The notes: generated from the sequence alone by a model not told the origin. A stretch of DNA of 25,244 nucleotides from JARRNO01 sp037384885 (GCA_037384885.1 JARRNO010000055.1:1-25244), one strand, 5' to 3'. Positions 1-8,045 are shown, counted from the first letter of the stretch. Made by a program: numbers and translations.

Positions 1-1118
1 AGAATCACCGGCAGAAAGAGCACCGCTCCCCGCCCCGGGTTCACGGCTACCGCCGCCGCTCCCGCCAACACAACCGCCGCCAGAATCCCCGTAGACGCCC
101 AGGTCCGCCTTCCCCCAACTTGAAGGGAAAGCACGCTGTGAGCCGCGAGCAAGGCAAACGCCGGCATGGTGGGCAGAATATACGGAATCAGCTTGGCCGG
201 AAAGAACGACCAGACGATCACCGGGAGAAGCGCCCAGATCCACCACAACTTTCCAGCCCTCCGGGCCCCCTTCCAGCCGCCCCACATCACCACCCACCAG
301 GGAAAGATACCGGCGATCAGAACCGGGATGTAGTAATAAAAAGGACCGGGATGAAAGCGCTTGGCCGAATAAGCGGCTTCCACAGCCTCCCTTGAGACCA
401 GGTAATGGAGCAGGCCCGGATGCGCTTCTCCCAGTGCGACAAACCACCATGCGCTGCAGGCGGCCGCCGTCATCCAGAGGACGGGACTGGCCAAGGGCTT
501 CAGCGAACGGCCCTTATCTCTCCACAGTGAATACGGAATCATAATGAGGGCCCAGTAGAGGAATGGAATGGGCCCCTTGGTCAAAAAGGCTCCGGCTGCC
601 GTCAATCCGAAAAGGATAGAAAACCACCTCGCGCTTATGTCGCCGCCAATCCGCTTGCACCACAGCAGCACGCCCCCCGTGACGAAGGCCGTCACGAACA
701 TGTCGGTGGTGAGAATACGTCCCATAAAAAAGAAAAGCGGAAAAGCCGCCAGCAGGGACGCGGCCAAAATCCCGCTTTTCCGGTTTTCCTCCGATGCGCC
801 GAGAAGGTAGGTCAAGAAAAGCACCAAGCAGGCGCTGGCCGCCAAGCCGGCATGGGCCCCGAAAGAAGTTTCACCGAACACGACCATTCCCGCCGCCGCC
901 AGCCAATAGGCCATGGGGGGCTTGGTCACGTGAAGCACGCCGTCCATCCTGGGCGTCAGGAAGTCCTTTCCCGCGATCATCTCGCGGGCGACTTCGGCGT
1001 ATCGGGCATCAGAGGGTTCCACAAATCCCAGGGAGCGCGTACCCTGGAGAAGAAGGAAGAGGTAGGCCAGGATGAGCAGAGTGAGCAGAAACCGGGGATC
1101 AGAAGCGATCCTCAGCAC
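1..1118 (-). CDS. ArnT/PMT-family membrane glycosyltransferase (N-terminal part, runs off the window)
   Basis: Reading the minus strand from a GTG at 1118 gives about 372 codons with no stop up to the window edge, so the gene is 3'-truncated by the window. After a first hydrophobic segment (residues about 9-23) comes a loop with VEPSDARYAEVAREM and then TKPPMAYW. This is the acidic first-loop signature of the PMT/ArnT superfamily (GT39/GT83), which transfers a sugar from a polyprenyl-phosphate donor on the periplasmic face of the inner membrane. Many further hydrophobic helices follow. The GTG overlaps acpS by 20 bases and has AAAGAGA just upstream, so coupling to acpS is likely. The acceptor (lipid A, protein or another glycan) cannot be told. 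Family assignment is fairly sure; the exact role is not. Confidence 0.8.
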   Translation of the reverse strand, partial: MLRIASDPRFLLTLLILAYLFLLLQGTRSLGFVEPSDARYAEVAREMIAGKDFLTPRMDGVLHVTKPPMAYWLAAAGMVVFGETSFGAHAGLAASACLVLFLTYLLGASEENRKSGILAASLLAAFPLFFFMGRILTTDMFVTAFVTGGVLLWCKRIGGDISARWFSILFGLTAAGAFLTKGPIPFLYWALIMIPYSLWRDKGRSLKPLASPVLWMTAAACSAWWFVALGEAHPGLLHYLVSREAVEAAYSAKRFHPGPFYYYIPVLIAGIFPWWVVMWGGWKGARRAGKLWWIWALLPVIVWSFFPAKLIPYILPTMPAFALLAAHSVLSLQVGGRRTWASTGILAAVVLAGAAAVAVNPGRGAVLFLPVI

Positions 1119-1494
1119 TCTCTTTTTCGAGAACGACAACGGCACAGGCGACTCCCCCATCATGGGCCAGGCTTAGATGGCCGGCGCCGGCTCCCATTCG
1201 GCGGACCAGCACCTCGGCTTCGCCGTGCAGCACCAGTGAAGGCGCTTGGCCGCCTCCGCCGGCCACCTCGATGTCGGTCCATTTCATTCCCCGCCCCCAA
1301 CCAGTCCCAACGGCCTTCAGGAAGGCTTCCTTCGCCGCAAACCGCGCGGCGAGGGACGAGTCTGAGTCTTTTCTGGACAGACACATTTCCTGCTCGCCCG
1401 GCGTAAAAAGGCGGTCAAGAATGGCGGGATGGCGTTTGACGGCCTTCCTCAGGCGTTCGATGCGAACAAGATCGATCCCAAGTCCGAGGATCAT
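1099..1494 (-). CDS. acpS: Holo-[acyl-carrier-protein] synthase
   Basis: A 131-residue protein, close to the usual 120-130. It transfers 4'-phosphopantetheine from CoA to the serine of apo-ACP, activating carrier proteins for fatty-acid or polyketide synthesis in the cytosol. The N-terminus GLGIDLVRIERL carries the Mg-binding Asp8, and RFAAKEAFLKAVGTG carries the second acidic ligand Glu56, the two AcpS signatures. It starts just after the end of the TPR gene and overlaps the glycosyltransferase downstream. Its place in the same run as a dehydratase and two ketosynthase-like genes makes local service to that pathway possible, but it may also be the genome's general AcpS. Confidence 0.93.
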   Translation of the reverse strand: MILGLGIDLVRIERLRKAVKRHPAILDRLFTPGEQEMCLSRKDSDSSLAARFAAKEAFLKAVGTGWGRGMKWTDIEVAGGGGQAPSLVLHGEAEVLVRRMGAGAGHLSLAHDGGVACAVVVLEKESAEDRF

Positions 1495-1507
1495 TCGGAT
1501 GCCCCCG

Positions 1508-2941
1508 TCACCAGCGCGTCAACCCGCCTCGGACGCCCCTACGGTCGAAAGCCATTTCTGGAGGGTGGCGGTGGGGACGGTCCAGGCGCATCAGTTTCTC
1601 GTAGAGATAGCCCAGGTTGTTGGCCGCCCAGCGGTGATCCGGGTCGAGTTCGAGAGCCTTTTTATAGGCCTTCTCGGCCTCGAAATATTTGCGATTGGTT
1701 TCCAGCGCGATCCCCAGGTAATTATGGACGTTCGCGTCTTCCGGCTCGATCAGGAGCGCTTGGCGGGCCTGCTCCAGCGAAGCGATAGGATTGCGCGTCC
1801 GGCGGTAAAATTCGGAAAGGCCGAGATGAGCGAAATATTCCGACGGGTCCAGATCCAGCGCTTTTTCAAGCGGTGCCCTTGCATCCCCCACACGGCCCAT
1901 GGACAGGTAGGACAGTCCGATCTGGGTGGCCGCCGCCCCGATCTGCGAATCGGCCTTAAGCGCTTCCTCGTAACACCGAATCGCTTCTTCGTGGCGTTTC
2001 AGATGGAAATAGAGGTTCCCCAGGTTCAGCCAGGCAACAGCCAGGAAGGGGTTCAGTTCCAGCGCCTTGTTGAAATAGCGCCCGGCCTCCGCATGCTCGC
2101 CTTCGATGAAGTGGATGTAACCCAAGTAGTTGCAAACTTCCGCGGACATAACGGGCCTGGGCTTGAGTTCCAGCACGCCTTCAAGAACGGATTTGGCGCG
2201 CCGGTATTCACCTTTGGCAAGATGAAAATCGGCCAGCGTGAAATAGACCGCCCAATCCCTCGGATTGACGGAAAGGGCCATCCCGAGACTCTGCTGCGCG
2301 AGATCCCGTTCTCCCGCCTCAAGGTAGAGGCCGCACAAGGCATTCCAGGCCTGTACGTAATGGCGCTCGCGCCTGACCGCCTTGAAAAGCCAGCGGAGGG
2401 CCTGTTCCCGCTTCCCAAGGGCGCGGTAGCTTTCACCCAGATGGTACATGAGCCGGGGATCCTTTGAAGCGAATTGCCTCGCCCGGCGATAGGAGGCCAC
2501 CGCATCCTTGTAGCGGTGCCCGGCCAGGTTGTAATGGCCCCAGAGTTCATGATAGAAGGCTTTCTGTGACGGGTCATCCACGCTTTCAAGGCGCCGCATT
2601 CCGTCGCGATCCCTTTCCAGGTAATAATCGACCAGCGCCAGCAGGGTTTCCCGGTTCGGAAGGCCGTTCCCCTGTTTCTGGATGTCCTTGAAGCACTGTT
2701 CGAGTTTCTCGGGATAGAGAGCGACGGCAAGGATATATTCGTGCAGAAGGATATCGCTGTTTGGGTGGGCCTTGAGTCCGCGCGAGGCGAGATCGGCCGC
2801 CAGGTGGGTCATTGAACGGACGTTCAGTGCGGTCGCCGCCGTCTCCCAGGCATGGGCAGGGGCGCCGTCGCGCGCGGCCGAATACTTTCGAGCCAGATCG
2901 AGGTCGAAAAGAAGGCTTTCTTCCTGTTCCAGTGTTGACAT
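1508..2941 (-). CDS. TPR-repeat protein, cytosolic, function unknown
   Basis: A 477-residue protein starting at the ATG at 2941, which is preceded by GGAGGTGGG; longer in-frame starts to 3121 would run into pgeF and lack a ribosome site. There is no signal peptide. From about residue 30 on it is a chain of 34-residue TPR units; clear ones include VAWLNLGNLYFHLKRHEEA and WAANNLGYLYEKLMRLDR. TPR arrays are protein-interaction scaffolds; the partner is unknown. The last 25 codons are Arg/Pro-rich and unlike TPR. The neighbouring frame instead reads ATLQKWLSTVGASEAG and stops at 1519, a more natural end, so a one-base frameshift near 1560-1585 is possible. Gap to pgeF is 95 bases. Confidence 0.85.
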   Translation of the reverse strand: MSTLEQEESLLFDLDLARKYSAARDGAPAHAWETAATALNVRSMTHLAADLASRGLKAHPNSDILLHEYILAVALYPEKLEQCFKDIQKQGNGLPNRETLLALVDYYLERDRDGMRRLESVDDPSQKAFYHELWGHYNLAGHRYKDAVASYRRARQFASKDPRLMYHLGESYRALGKREQALRWLFKAVRRERHYVQAWNALCGLYLEAGERDLAQQSLGMALSVNPRDWAVYFTLADFHLAKGEYRRAKSVLEGVLELKPRPVMSAEVCNYLGYIHFIEGEHAEAGRYFNKALELNPFLAVAWLNLGNLYFHLKRHEEAIRCYEEALKADSQIGAAATQIGLSYLSMGRVGDARAPLEKALDLDPSEYFAHLGLSEFYRRTRNPIASLEQARQALLIEPEDANVHNYLGIALETNRKYFEAEKAYKKALELDPDHRWAANNLGYLYEKLMRLDRPHRHPPEMAFDRRGVRGGLTRW

Positions 2942-3036
2942 CCCACCTCCAGGTCCTTCAGGGCCGCACCCTAGAAAGCGGGTCCCCCGTGCTTCCTTCA
3001 TGATGATACCACAGCACGCCCTTCCATGACCGGCGG

Positions 3037-3738
3037 TCAGGGCGCCTCGATGCCAATAAGGGACACCATGCGTCCCGCAGCCTCCCCGTCTCTCCGATAA
3101 GAACAGCACTCGCGATGGCACGAAGTGCAGCGGGATTCCACGCGGACGGATTCTGCCCGCACTCCACCGGAGATGAGCAGCCCGGCATTGACCGCGGCGA
3201 GATCGAGGGCCGGGGATTCTCCCGGCTCGAGCGGGGCGACCTGCTCGGGAAATGCTTCACGAAACAAGGCGTACCGGTCCGCGCCCACGCGGTAGCAGCA
3301 CCGCCCGACCGCCGGACCCAGGTAGGCTGTTACAGTTTCGGGAGACCCCATTTTTTCCAAGGCACGCAGCGCAATGCCCGCCAAGGTGCCCTTCCATCCC
3401 GCGTGGACCGCAGCGGCCCGTTTCCCATTTTCCCCGGCCAGGAGCAGCGGGACACAGTCTGCGGTCACAACCGCCACCGCGGTTCCCGGACGAGCCGTCA
3501 CAAGAGCGTCGCACTCGATCCGGCCGGGCTGTGCGGTTTCAACCTTTGCGGAGTGGATCTGAACGGGTCTCATGACCGAATCGTTCCTATGCCCCTTCTT
3601 GAGAAGGAAACGCCGGAGTCCGGAGGGGCTGAGATCGAACCGGCCGTTCAGAAGCACGTAGGCGAAAACATCCGGCGGGAACCATTTCGAAAGGTCCAGG
3701 AATGGGCCGGGGGGTTCATGCTTGACCTTACTCGGCAC
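3037..3738 (-). CDS. pgeF: PgeF/YfiH-family multicopper-oxidase-like protein (purine nucleoside phosphorylase / peptidoglycan editing factor)
   Basis: A 233-residue protein of the DUF152 / Cu-oxidase_4 family. The metal-site motifs are all present: PVQIHSAKV (His62), VVTADCVPLLL (Cys95) and AAVHAGWKGTLAG (His112), followed by GPAVGRCCYRVG and a C-terminal CTSCHRECC. Family members have been described as purine nucleoside phosphorylases with adenosine deaminase activity and, in E. coli (YfiH), as an editing factor that prevents L-Ser misincorporation into peptidoglycan. The start at 3738 overlaps the end of the ketosynthase-like gene by 11 bases, which suggests co-transcription. The link to the fatty-acid genes is positional only. 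Confidence 0.9.
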   Translation of the reverse strand: MPSKVKHEPPGPFLDLSKWFPPDVFAYVLLNGRFDLSPSGLRRFLLKKGHRNDSVMRPVQIHSAKVETAQPGRIECDALVTARPGTAVAVVTADCVPLLLAGENGKRAAAVHAGWKGTLAGIALRALEKMGSPETVTAYLGPAVGRCCYRVGADRYALFREAFPEQVAPLEPGESPALDLAAVNAGLLISGGVRAESVRVESRCTSCHRECCSYRRDGEAAGRMVSLIGIEAP

Positions 3739-4738
3739 CGCCGTCCTCCAGGGCCAGGCCGTAGGCCGATCCTCCCGTGCTCAGGGCCATCAGCATCGCC
3801 CTTCTCCCCCGGGATTCTTGGATGGCCCGGGCCGCGAGAATGACGGCTCCGGCCCACGAGGCGCCGCATGCGCCCAAGCTCCCTTGAAAGGGAACCAGCG
3901 CCTTTTCTGCGCCCTCGGCGGCTGCCCACCTGCGGGAAGCGTCCTCCAACGCGGGGACATCCTGTGACAGAAAGAGCATGTCCGCCGCATTCGAACCCCA
4001 ACCGCAGCGCATCCTGAGGCCCGCTTCCAGGCGGCTCCACAGCGCCGCGGGATCTGCGGGAAAGAGATGGCTGCCGCCCGGAGCCGAAGCAGACGCCCAA
4101 GCGGCGATTCTCACTCCGGGAAGTTGAGCCGGAGGGGTATCGGCCGTCAACCCCACCGCGTAGGCCCCCTCACCCAGGGGAAGTGAGCCGGGAGGCCTCA
4201 GCTTTGCCAATGAATAGTGAAGAAGTCCCGACAGATCGTCTACCGCTCCCGCCGCGCCGATGGGTATCAGCCCCGTCGCGGCCATTCTGGCGCCGCTTAC
4301 GATTGCGGCCAGTCCGGCCGCCTCCCGTGCGTTCACGGTAATGGTGCCGCCCTTGAGCGAAAGCAGCACCCCTGCCTGCCCCGCCGGAGCGTTGGCCACC
4401 GTGAAGGGGAAAAGCGCGGGCGACATGCCCTGGAATCCGCTCCGGTAAAATTCGCTGATAAAGGACTGCGTCGGGGCAATGGAACCCCACCCGATTCCAA
4501 CCACCTGGCCGGCCTGACTCTCCTTGTTTTCCGGAAGCGCCCTTCGTACCGCGTTGACCCACCAGAGGGAAGACCGGTCGAGCCACCGGAGCGCCCCTGG
4601 TGAAAACCCGTCCTTGAGGGGCAGCCCCCCCGGGACGCGTTTCGCCTTTTTCTCAGGGTGCGTCCCCGTTTGAGGCAGGGTCACGTCAAAGCCTCCGGGA
4701 CCGACCGCGCCCCAGCCCGAAATCCAGACCGGCTTCAC
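3728..4738 (-). CDS. Ketosynthase-like protein lacking the active-site cysteine (chain-length-factor-like)
   Basis: A 336-residue protein resembling the N-terminal half of a beta-ketoacyl-ACP synthase. ISGWGAVGPGG at the start and PALFPFTVANAPAGQAGVLLSLKGG at 107-131 match the thiolase fold around the nucleophile elbow, but where an active enzyme has Cys this protein reads NAREAAGLAA (about 136-145). No NAHGTGT-type catalytic His is apparent. Such inactive partners occur as chain-length factors beside a working ketosynthase in type II polyketide and aryl-polyene systems. The start codon overlaps the stop of the intact ketosynthase upstream (ATGA), so the two are likely made in equal amounts and could form a heterodimer. 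That pairing is inference. Confidence 0.75.
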   Translation of the reverse strand: MKPVWISGWGAVGPGGFDVTLPQTGTHPEKKAKRVPGGLPLKDGFSPGALRWLDRSSLWWVNAVRRALPENKESQAGQVVGIGWGSIAPTQSFISEFYRSGFQGMSPALFPFTVANAPAGQAGVLLSLKGGTITVNAREAAGLAAIVSGARMAATGLIPIGAAGAVDDLSGLLHYSLAKLRPPGSLPLGEGAYAVGLTADTPPAQLPGVRIAAWASASAPGGSHLFPADPAALWSRLEAGLRMRCGWGSNAADMLFLSQDVPALEDASRRWAAAEGAEKALVPFQGSLGACGASWAGAVILAARAIQESRGRRAMLMALSTGGSAYGLALEDGGAE

Positions 4739-5907
4739 GGGGCCCTCCGCCAGACCAGGGCGGCGTTGTTCCCGCCGAAAGCGAGATTGATGGACAGTAC
4801 ATAGTTTATCGAACGCCGAAGCGGACGCGTGGGAACAAACAGCGGAAGATCAGGTTCTTTCATCCTGTGCCCCGTACAGGGTGGGACGGTTTGCCGGCGC
4901 AGCGCGAGCACACAGGCAGCCGCCTCGAACCCCCCGGCGGCACCGAGGGCGTGCCCGAGGGCCCCCTTGATGGAAACGACGGGGATCGCCCCGGCTCTTT
5001 CTCCCAAAAGCGCCGCCAGGGCCCGGCCTTCCGCATCATCGTTGGCCCTGGTTCCGGTCCCATGGGCGTTGATATAGCCGAGCGAGTCCACATCGATTCC
5101 AGCCGCCTCCATAGCCTGGCGCATGCACCTGAGCGGCCCTCCCCCGGTAGGGTCCGGAGCAGTGGCATGATAGGCGTCACTCGAGACTCCGTATCCCTCG
5201 AGGGTCGCCAAAATGTCAGCGCCTCTCCGGCGAGCCCGCTCCATGTTTTCTAAAACAAGAAAGGCGGCCCCCTCCCCCACGGCCATGCCCTCACGATCCT
5301 TATCGAAGGGACGAGGGACATCGGACGTTACCACGCGCAGGCAATTGAACCCTCCCACGGTGAGACGCGCCAGCGCATCCGCGGCGCCTGCCAGGGCACA
5401 ATCAACCTCGCCGGTTCCGACCATCAGCCACGCTTCTCCGAGCGCCGCGGTGCCCGAGGAACAGGCGTTTGCCACCGTGATCCGCGGACCGTTCTGGTGA
5501 AGCTTGTGCGCAATGAGATCCGTCGAAGCGGAGGGACAATGGTTGAGGTAGGGCCGGATTCCTCCGAGCCTCCGCCCCTTTTTCAGGGCCCGGAGGTATG
5601 CCTCTTCGCTTTCGGGAAGCCCCCCGACGCTGGTTCCCATTATCAGCGCGGCGCCGTCGGGCATGGAATCGAGTCCCGCCGAAGCGACGGCCTGCCGTGC
5701 GGCTTCGAATCCCAAGGCCGCCACGCGGTTTTCACAGGGTTCCGCCGGCGGGCACTCCGCCGCCCTTGGACAGCGCATACCCGCCGTAGGAAAGGCCCGG
5801 ACATCGCTCACCCCGGAACGCCCCTCGCAAAGGGCCGCCCAAAAGGATTCCGGCCCGGCGCCGATTGGGCTGACTACGCCCAGCCCTGTCACAGCAACAC
5901 TCGTCAA
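4735..5907 (-). CDS. Beta-ketoacyl-ACP synthase, FabF/KAS II type
   Basis: A 390-residue condensing enzyme that would join malonyl-ACP to an acyl-ACP. Full catalytic set: Cys149 in VANACSSGTAAL, His282 in NAHGTGTRAND, and Lys314 and His319 in SIKGALGHALGAAGG; the C-terminus has NLAFGGNNAALVW. The start chosen is TTG at 5907, giving MTSVAVTGLGVVSPIG, the normal ketosynthase N-terminus. It is preceded by GAGGAGG and overlaps the stop of the dehydratase as TTGA. A longer in-frame start at 6063 adds Arg-rich sequence that is only the shadow of the dehydratase. Length is a little short of FabF (about 410). Linked to a dehydratase and a Cys-less partner, it looks like a dedicated rather than housekeeping enzyme. 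Confidence 0.92.
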   Translation of the reverse strand: MTSVAVTGLGVVSPIGAGPESFWAALCEGRSGVSDVRAFPTAGMRCPRAAECPPAEPCENRVAALGFEAARQAVASAGLDSMPDGAALIMGTSVGGLPESEEAYLRALKKGRRLGGIRPYLNHCPSASTDLIAHKLHQNGPRITVANACSSGTAALGEAWLMVGTGEVDCALAGAADALARLTVGGFNCLRVVTSDVPRPFDKDREGMAVGEGAAFLVLENMERARRRGADILATLEGYGVSSDAYHATAPDPTGGGPLRCMRQAMEAAGIDVDSLGYINAHGTGTRANDDAEGRALAALLGERAGAIPVVSIKGALGHALGAAGGFEAAACVLALRRQTVPPCTGHRMKEPDLPLFVPTRPLRRSINYVLSINLAFGGNNAALVWRRAP

Positions 5908-6287
5908 GACTCTATTGCCTCCTCTACGAGGGTGAATGTTCCCGCTGCGACGAGCCGCCCTGCCGACCGGCACGTCAACCGCACACGAACGACGGCGCCG
6001 ATCCCGGCTTCGATCCGCCCGGAAAGCCGCAGCCGGTCCCCGGCCCGCAGGGGACGCGGGCATCTAAACCGCGACACCGCCACGAGATACGCCGTTTTGC
6101 CGGCGCCTTCAAACGCCGCCAGGCCGGCCGCCTGCGCCATGGCTTCCACAACGGCCCACACCGGGACAACGCCGCCTCGCACACGCGCATCATCGGATGA
6201 AAGGCAAAGTTCGACGGCGCCTCCGGCGCCTTTCCCTTTCACCATCTGGAACGGGAAACGGTGTGGCAGCCTTCCCTGCTCGTCCAT
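5904..6287 (-). CDS. FabZ-like hot-dog 3-hydroxyacyl-ACP dehydratase
   Basis: A 127-residue single hot-dog domain. The N-terminal LPHRFPF holds the catalytic His9, and VVEAMAQAAGLAAF holds the acidic partner Glu48, as in FabZ; the usual HFPG loop is altered to RVRGGVVP. The protein would remove water from 3-hydroxyacyl-ACP to give a trans-2-enoyl chain. The ATG at 6287 is the first start in the frame because a TGA lies two codons before it; the ribosome site is weak. FabZ proteins usually begin 10-15 residues further upstream, so the N-terminus is a little short. It may be an ApeI/ApeP-like dehydratase of an aryl-polyene-type cluster. It is the first gene after a 730-base gene-free stretch. 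Confidence 0.8.
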   Translation of the reverse strand: MDEQGRLPHRFPFQMVKGKGAGGAVELCLSSDDARVRGGVVPVWAVVEAMAQAAGLAAFEGAGKTAYLVAVSRFRCPRPLRAGDRLRLSGRIEAGIGAVVRVRLTCRSAGRLVAAGTFTLVEEAIES

Positions 6288-7019
6288 AGCGATTCAGGGT
6301 AGCAATATCACGGCGCGGTTGGCAAATGAGGACCGCTTCGCGGCAAGCCTTCGCTGCGGCCAGTGACTGGGCGACTAGGTGATGAAGTGATGAGGGTAAG
6401 GCTTGCTGCGCCATGCTTTACAACGAACGGTTAACATTGCGGCTTGCCGCGCAGCTTGCGGTTCACTGCGCGATACGCATGGGCCGCTGAACGGCGCAAA
6501 GCGCGGTCCAGCTCAGGAACGCCCGGACGTTTCTCCGGTGGCGGCTCGCGTAGCAGGCCAGAGACGAAGCCTCGTGCCGCCGAAGGCGGCCCGGCCCCGG
6601 TAGATTCCCGCGAAGGCAAGCCCGCTTGATCGGATTTTGCGCTTTCTTTTGCAAAATTCGGCTGCCGACCGGACGGCCGTCAGATTCAAGGAAGGCGAGC
6701 GGCGAGGCACCGACTCGTACTGGTGTACTTGGAGCGTGTCGCGCCGCGAAGCCTGACACGGAAGATGACGCCGGACTGTCGGCGCGCGTTTCAAAAGGTT
6801 GGGGGGAGGCTACTCCCGGCCACAAGACTGCAGGGAGCCAGGCGGGACGGGGCTGCTCCGGACGCTAGTGCGGCGCGACGGCATAAATCGGTTGGAGGCA
6901 AGCTTGCTTGTCGACAGGCGTTTCGGCCGGAGCGACAAGGCGCGTAGCGCCCGCAGCCCCATCCCGCTAGTCAGCACGCGGGTTCGCCGCTGCGGCATTC
7001 TCGCCTTGCGAGCGGCGGG
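6288..7019. other. Gene-free region with repeats and hairpins
   Basis: About 730 bases with no ORF that looks like a protein on either strand; the open frames here have random, Arg/Pro-rich composition. It contains a 152-base imperfect inverted repeat (listed separately), a small hairpin with arms ATTTTGC/GCAAAAT (6634-6657), a 6-bp GC stem GCCGCC-GAA-GGCGGC near 6578-6592, the 10-bp palindrome GCAAGCTTGC near 6900, and two similar 9-base units (6377-6395). No tRNA or known small RNA was recognised. A promoter for the dehydratase operon would be expected here, but I see no convincing -35/-10 pair. Confidence 0.6.
6646..6797. repeat. Long imperfect inverted repeat (about 152 bases), likely a dispersed palindromic element
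   Basis: The two halves are near-reverse-complements around the centre GTAC-TGGT-GTAC (6717-6728). Going outwards, matching pairs include CGAGCGGCG with CGCCGCGAAG, GGC with GCC, CGTCAG with TGACG, CCGACCGG with CCGGACTGTCGG, and the ends CTTTTG with CAAAAG. Mismatches and one- to four-base bulges are spread through the arms. It could fold into one long hairpin on either strand. This looks like a REP/MITE-type intergenic element or a structured RNA; copy number in the genome cannot be judged from one window. Confidence 0.7.
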
Positions 7020-8034
7020 TTACGGGGCGCAATCGTCCGATGCCGCCGGCGCGCCGGCGAAGGACCCGTCCGGCTTTTCGTGGAGTATGAGCGACACGAA
7101 GCGGTTGGGGGGAAGTTTTTCCCCTTCCAGCGGCACCGTCAGAAAGTTGTCCGTGAGGGCCTGCCCTCGGCCCGCGCCGTGCCCAAGCGTGAGCGCTTCG
7201 AGAGGCTTCCCGGCCTGGGAGCGGGCGAACTTCGCCGTCTTGATCTCACCCAGCGCTCTCAGCTCGTTGGTCCGGGAGGAAATTTCCCGCCATCTTCAGA
7301 TGGCGGGAAAGCTTCGGTTCGGCGGCGAGCATTTCGACAAGCCCTGGGGTAATGGTCTTGGGTTCGAGCGAGTTGAGGCGAATCCGAAAGCGACCAGGGA
7401 TCCGGACCATTTTCTCCAGAAGCGATTCCAGGCGGGGCCTTGCGGGCAGGTCCAACCCGTAATCCCCCGTGTTAACGCCCGTCAGAACGATCTCTTTGTA
7501 ACCCGCCTCAAGAAACGCTTCCAGGCTGCGCAGGCAGTCTTCCACGGGTATGGAGCGCGACGCGCCGCGTACGGTGGGAATGATGCAGTAAGAGCAACGA
7601 AGCCGGCACCCTTCCTGGATTTTCAGGAAGGCCCGTGTGCGCTCTGCAAAATAGGGAAGCGCGGGGTGCGCGGCGTCCCGGCAGCCCGCCCCCATTTCTC
7701 CGGCGTTCCAGTCTTCAAGGAAGCGGTCCACCGTCTGGTGGGTCGTGAGGACCACATCCACCTCGGGCATGTTCTTGTAAACGCCGGGGCGGAGCCTTGC
7801 GGAACAGCCCATCACGACGATCGTCGCTGAGGGATTCTCGCGCCGGAAGCGGCGCAGCAGGCGCCGCGCTTCCCGGTCGGCCTTATGAGTGACCGTGCAG
7901 GTGTTGAGAATCGCCAGATCGGTCGGCTCTCCCCCGGCGGCGAGCGTTCTCTCGCCACCGAGCTTTCCGGCCACTCGGGCCGAGTCATATTGATTCAGTT
8001 TGCATCCCAGGGTCATGATCTTGTATCGAAACAT
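7020..8034 (-). pseudogene. mtaB: MtaB-type tRNA t6A37 methylthiotransferase, internal deletion and frameshift
   Basis: The product would thiomethylate N6-threonylcarbamoyladenosine at tRNA position 37. The first 246 residues are normal: MTTase-domain cysteines 11 (TLGCKLNQ), 46 (LNTCTV) and 77 (VMGCSA), then the radical-SAM cluster EGCRLRCSYCIIP (Cys143, 147, 150). After LSRHL the family should continue HLPLQSG and the rest of the barrel, but here the frame ends in 16 unrelated codons. The family C-terminus resumes in another frame from about 7258 as LRALGEIKTAKFARSQAGKPL, then ALTDNFLTVPL and NRFVSLIL, ending at TAA 7020. About 110 residues are missing, so the product as written cannot work. 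A perfect 13-bp inverted repeat sits at the joint. It may be a real deletion or an assembly fault. Confidence 0.82.
7283..7310. repeat. Perfect inverted repeat (13-bp arms, 2-base spacer) at the mtaB deletion joint
   Basis: TTTCCCGCCATCT, then TC, then AGATGGCGGGAAA. One arm encodes the normal LSRHL of MtaB; the other arm lies where the homologous reading frame is lost. The perfect symmetry at exactly the breakpoint suggests a fold-back or template-switch event, either in the cell or during amplification or assembly. Confidence 0.85.
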
Positions 8035-8045
8035 GGCTTTCGCCT

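Noticed and set aside
1271..2467. Long plus-strand open frame of 398 codons opposite the TPR gene and acpS
   Set aside because: It runs across two real minus-strand genes with no domain signal; antisense shadow.
2970..3036. A possible -10 element (TATCAT) upstream of the large TPR gene on the minus strand
   Set aside because: No matching -35 element at correct spacing; too weak to call a promoter.
6377..6395. Two near-identical 9-base units (AGGTGATGA / AGTGATGAG)
   Set aside because: Too short and only two copies; not a CRISPR array or a clear tandem repeat.
7044..7059. Perfect 16-base palindrome CGCCGGCGCGCCGGCG
   Set aside because: It lies in the GC-rich coding tail of mtaB and is expected from composition; no regulatory context.
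6799..7830. Plus-strand open frame of 343 codons crossing the gene-free region and mtaB
   Set aside because: Its composition is random, it has no ribosome site, and its right half is antisense to recognised MtaB sequence.
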